This document shows positions 6,451 to 8,409 of a stretch of DNA of 8,409 nucleotides, in pieces (the first letter of the stretch is position 1; each line of letters begins with the position of its first letter). Made by a program: the position numbers and the translations under genes. The stretch is from Candidatus Falkowiibacteriota bacterium. GTDB lineage: Bacteria > Patescibacteriota > Patescibacteriia > Patescibacteriales > UBA12075. The stretch lies in assembly GCA_003647675.1 (NCBI GenBank), contig QMNH01000036.1, positions 1-8,409 on the forward strand. Direction: 5' to 3'. The notes under the pieces are model-generated. The model was not told where the DNA came from. It did not search any database and was given only the letters and a program-made list of their open reading frames with translations.

Positions 6451-7917
6451 TTAATTCTTTGGCTTCATTAGCGGAAATATCTGGCATTCGCGCGTAGATT
6501 TATCCATTAAAAAGCTAAACAGGCGTTCGCTCATGCCAAACCCGCAAGTCGGCGGCATGCCGTATTCTAATGCTTCAACAAAGTCATGGTCGTGCATTTG
6601 CGCCTCATCGTCACCGGCTTCGCGCAGTTTTTGCTGAGACTTGAATCTCTCGGCCTGGTCAATCGGATCATTCAATTCGCTATACCCCTTACCCAATTCG
6701 GAACCGGCTAGCATTACCTGGAATCGCTCTACGATATCCGGATTTTCCTCGCTTCTTTTGGCAAGCGGCTCCATGGTAACCGGCACATTAATTAAAAAAC
6801 CCGGGCCGGCAATATTTTTTCGGCAATATTTCCAAAGATTATCTATGGCCCGCGTTAAATTAAAACCTTTTTTGTTGTAATCAATTTTTAATTCTTTTAG
6901 TTTTTTTTCAATTTGTTCCTTGCTGGCGCTTAAAACATCTAAACCCGTATTTTCTTTTATTATTTTTTGAAAATCGTATATTTCCCACTTTTTTCCCAAG
7001 TCTATCTTATGTCCTCGAATATTAAATTTTAACGTACCGAAAGTTTTTTCGGCAATGTACTTAAATAATTTTTCAACTAATTTCATCCCGTCCCGGTAGT
7101 CGGCATATGCCCAATAAAATTCCATCTGCGTATAATCCTGCATATGTTCCGAACTCATGCCTTCGTTGCGGAATTGCCGGCCGATTTCAAAAGTTTTTTC
7201 CAAGCCGGCTACCATCAAGCGCTTTTGCCATAATTCACCCATAGAAATTCGCAGATATACATCCAAATCCAAAGCATTATGATGAGTTGTAAACGGCCTG
7301 GCGTCAGCTCCGCCGGCAGTAACTTCAAGAACCGGCGTTTCCACTTCTAAAAATCCATTATTGTTCATAAATTCACGCGCAGAATTCCAAAAAACTGCTT
7401 TTTTTTCTATCATATCCCGTATTTCATCATTAAAAATAATATCCAAATATCTTTTACGCAATTTTTCTTCTTCGTCTTTAAGTCCGTGCCATTTTTCCGG
7501 CAATGGCCTAATGGCTTTAGACAGAATTTTAAAATCATCGGCTTTAATGCTTTTTTCACCCTTGTGCGTAACAAAACATCCGCCTTTTACTTCCAAAAAA
7601 TCGCCGACATCAATTAATTTTTTAAATATCTTAAATTTATCAACGCCGATTTCTTTCTTTGAAAACGCTATCTGAATTTTACCTGAAGCGTCTTTTATTT
7701 GGGAAAAAATTAAATTTCCATGTTCGCGCTTGCTCATTAAGCGACCGGCCGCGTAAATAGATTTTTTTGCAGTTTGGAATTCATTAAATTTTTGTAAAAT
7801 GTCTTTAACCCTAAAAATCCGGTTTGATTTTGCCGGATATGGATTAATTTTATTTCTTCTTAATTCTTTTAATTTTTCCAGACGTTCGCTTCGTTCGCTA
7901 ACTTTAGTTTTTTTCAT
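6451..7917 (-). CDS. lysS: Lysyl-tRNA synthetase, class II, with variant motif 3
   Basis: Charges tRNA-Lys with lysine in the cytoplasm, a housekeeping translation step. The 488 residues match the usual bacterial length of about 490-510. An N-terminal OB-fold anticodon-binding domain covers about residues 50-140 (YAAGRLMSKREHGNLIF). The class II core follows: motif 1 around 185-200 (GFLEVETPVLE), the ARPFTTHHNALD lysine-enzyme signature at 206-217, and motif 2 at 243-269 (FEIGRQFRNEG, then H258, E266 and Y268). Motif 3 is near 455-470 with R465. Equivalents of the lysine-pocket Glu residues are kept (E228, E266, E414), which supports lysine specificity. Motif 3 reads GFGMSERL where most bacterial enzymes have GIGIDRL. 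The start has a weak AGAAG ahead of it and begins just before the expected basic N-terminal helix. First gene of the proposed operon. Confidence 0.96.
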   Translation of the reverse strand: MKKTKVSERSERLEKLKELRRNKINPYPAKSNRIFRVKDILQKFNEFQTAKKSIYAAGRLMSKREHGNLIFSQIKDASGKIQIAFSKKEIGVDKFKIFKKLIDVGDFLEVKGGCFVTHKGEKSIKADDFKILSKAIRPLPEKWHGLKDEEEKLRKRYLDIIFNDEIRDMIEKKAVFWNSAREFMNNNGFLEVETPVLEVTAGGADARPFTTHHNALDLDVYLRISMGELWQKRLMVAGLEKTFEIGRQFRNEGMSSEHMQDYTQMEFYWAYADYRDGMKLVEKLFKYIAEKTFGTLKFNIRGHKIDLGKKWEIYDFQKIIKENTGLDVLSASKEQIEKKLKELKIDYNKKGFNLTRAIDNLWKYCRKNIAGPGFLINVPVTMEPLAKRSEENPDIVERFQVMLAGSELGKGYSELNDPIDQAERFKSQQKLREAGDDEAQMHDHDFVEALEYGMPPTCGFGMSERLFSFLMDKSTRECQIFPLMKPKN

Positions 7918-7956
7918 ATTATTCTTCTGTCATATATTAAAAATAAAAACAAGGAA

Positions 7957-7975
7957 ACTATTGATTTCCAATAGT
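7957..7975 (-). promoter_or_regulatory. Palindrome at the predicted lysS transcription start
   Basis: A perfect 7-bp inverted repeat (ACTATTG at 7957-7963 and CAATAGT at 7969-7975) with a 5-base spacer lies a few bases downstream of the predicted -10 box. In DNA it could be an operator overlapping the start site. In RNA it could be a 5' stem, followed on the minus strand by a U-rich stretch. The sequence shows the symmetry; any regulatory role is inference, and a 7-bp A/T-rich repeat can arise by chance. Confidence 0.35.
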
Positions 7976-7978
7976 ATT

Positions 7979-8007
7979 ATTTTAATATAAACAGAGCTAA
8001 AAGTCAA
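7979..8007 (-). promoter_or_regulatory. Predicted sigma70-type promoter for lysS and the downstream genes
   Basis: Reading the minus strand, TTGACT (8007-8002, 5 of 6 matches to the -35 consensus) is separated by exactly 17 bases from TAAAAT (7984-7979, 5 of 6 matches to the -10 consensus). It lies just downstream of the greA terminator and about 60 bases before the lysS ATG. It is the only gap in the window wide enough for a conventional promoter, so it probably drives the whole lysS-to-ftsQ run. The predicted start of transcription, near 7972, falls in the palindrome listed separately. This is a prediction by eye. Confidence 0.6.
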
Positions 8008-8017
8008 AAGCTTTTAA

Positions 8018-8046
8018 CAAAAAAAGCCTTCTTGCTAAAAAGGCTT
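8018..8046 (-). terminator. Intrinsic terminator after greA
   Basis: On the minus strand a perfect 7-bp stem (AAGCCTT at 8040-8046 with AAGGCTT at 8024-8030) encloses a 9-base loop and runs directly into a U tract (TTTTTG, 8023-8018). It lies about 50 bases after the greA stop codon and upstream of the lysS promoter, as expected for a terminator separating two transcription units. The plus-strand reading also has A-rich and U-poor flanks, so it looks one-directional. Confidence 0.8.
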
Positions 8047-8097
8047 AATATAACCGCGCGGATACTTATAATTTACTTTAAAATATTAAAAATAATA

Positions 8098-8409
8098 TTA
8101 TTCAATTTTTAGAATCTTATATTTAACTTCACCTTTCGGGGTTTGAGCCGTTACAATATCGTTTTTATTTTTGTCTAAAAAAGCCTGCCCCAGAGGTGAT
8201 TCATTTGAAATTTTACCTTCCAGCGGATCAGCCTCGTAAAAACTTACTATAGTAAATTCCCTGGTTTTTCCGTTTGATTCAACGGTAATCCTTGAACCCA
8301 TTCCCACTTTATCGGTGGTATTACCGTTTTCTACTATTACTAATGTTTTTAGAAGGCGGGTAATTTCAATAATACGGCCGTCGTTAAAAGCTTGGGCGTC
8401 CTTTGCTTC
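8098..8409 (-). CDS. greA: Transcription elongation factor GreA, C-terminal part (5' end beyond window)
   Basis: GreA binds in the secondary channel of RNA polymerase and stimulates cleavage of the 3' end of backtracked transcripts so that elongation can resume. The reading frame is open to the right edge and gives 103 residues beginning EAKDAQAFNDGRI, so about the last two thirds of a normal protein of about 155-160 residues is present. The first residues match the end of the N-terminal coiled coil (EQAF-EGRI-type sequence in the family). The rest matches the FKBP-like C-terminal domain, with GMGSRITV, a SFYEADPLEGKISNESPLGQA block and the closing TPKGEVKYKIL segment. The Met at 8305-8307 is internal and not the start. 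The catalytic acidic tip of the coiled coil lies outside the window. The gene is followed by its own terminator, so it is probably a separate unit from lysS. Confidence 0.95.
   Translation of the reverse strand, partial: EAKDAQAFNDGRIIEITRLLKTLVIVENGNTTDKVGMGSRITVESNGKTREFTIVSFYEADPLEGKISNESPLGQAFLDKNKNDIVTAQTPKGEVKYKILKIE

Noticed and set aside
6451..7917. LysRS being instead an AsnRS/AspRS because of the E-R pair in motif 3
   Set aside because: The ARPFTTHHNALD signature, YSELNDP and the retained lysine-pocket Glu residues are those of lysyl-tRNA synthetase.
490..7990. Plus-strand open frames of 60-130 codons opposite the genes
   Set aside because: They lie antisense to genes with clear family motifs, have no recognisable domains, and have no leader or spacing suggesting real genes.
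1..8409. CRISPR array, defence island, prophage or insertion-sequence signs
   Set aside because: No regularly spaced repeats, no transposase or nuclease genes and no terminal inverted repeats were seen on either strand.

Overview
The window is a compact, AT-rich bacterial segment of about 8.4 kb in which every supported gene lies on the minus strand, so transcription runs from the right edge to the left. Gaps between genes are mostly 1-34 bases and Shine-Dalgarno sequences are nearly absent. lysS, serS and greA sit beside cell-wall genes, and the aminoacyl-tRNA synthetases and the Mur-ligase relative carry unusual motif variants. Together these suggest a member of the Candidate Phyla Radiation (Patescibacteria). 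That assignment is an inference from gene style and content; the window holds no rRNA or other marker that proves it.

In transcription order: (1) the C-terminal two thirds of greA enters from the right edge and ends in a good intrinsic terminator. (2) A gap of about 180 bases holds that terminator, a convincing sigma70-type promoter and a 19-base palindrome at the predicted transcription start. (3) A nine-gene run follows, probably one operon: lysS (class II lysyl-tRNA synthetase), a Nudix hydrolase, a nucleoside 2-deoxyribosyltransferase-like (SLOG-type) protein, serS (seryl-tRNA synthetase), a small membrane-anchored Cys/His-rich protein of unknown function, ddl (D-alanine--D-alanine ligase), a class I/II PLP aminotransferase, a shortened Mur-ligase-like protein with ruined ATP-site motifs, and ftsQ/divIB. 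The last 50 bases before the left edge contain no gene.

The left half resembles a remodelled piece of the division and cell-wall (dcw) cluster, where ddl and ftsQ are often close. Here an aminotransferase and an apparently inactive Mur-ligase relative lie between them. The right half pairs two tRNA synthetases around a two-gene Nudix/SLOG insert that is visibly more AT-rich than the synthetase genes. The best candidates for something undescribed are the degenerate Mur-ligase-like protein next to ftsQ, the membrane Cys/His protein next to ddl, and the Nudix/SLOG pair. I saw no CRISPR array, tRNA, rRNA, insertion sequence or phage gene.
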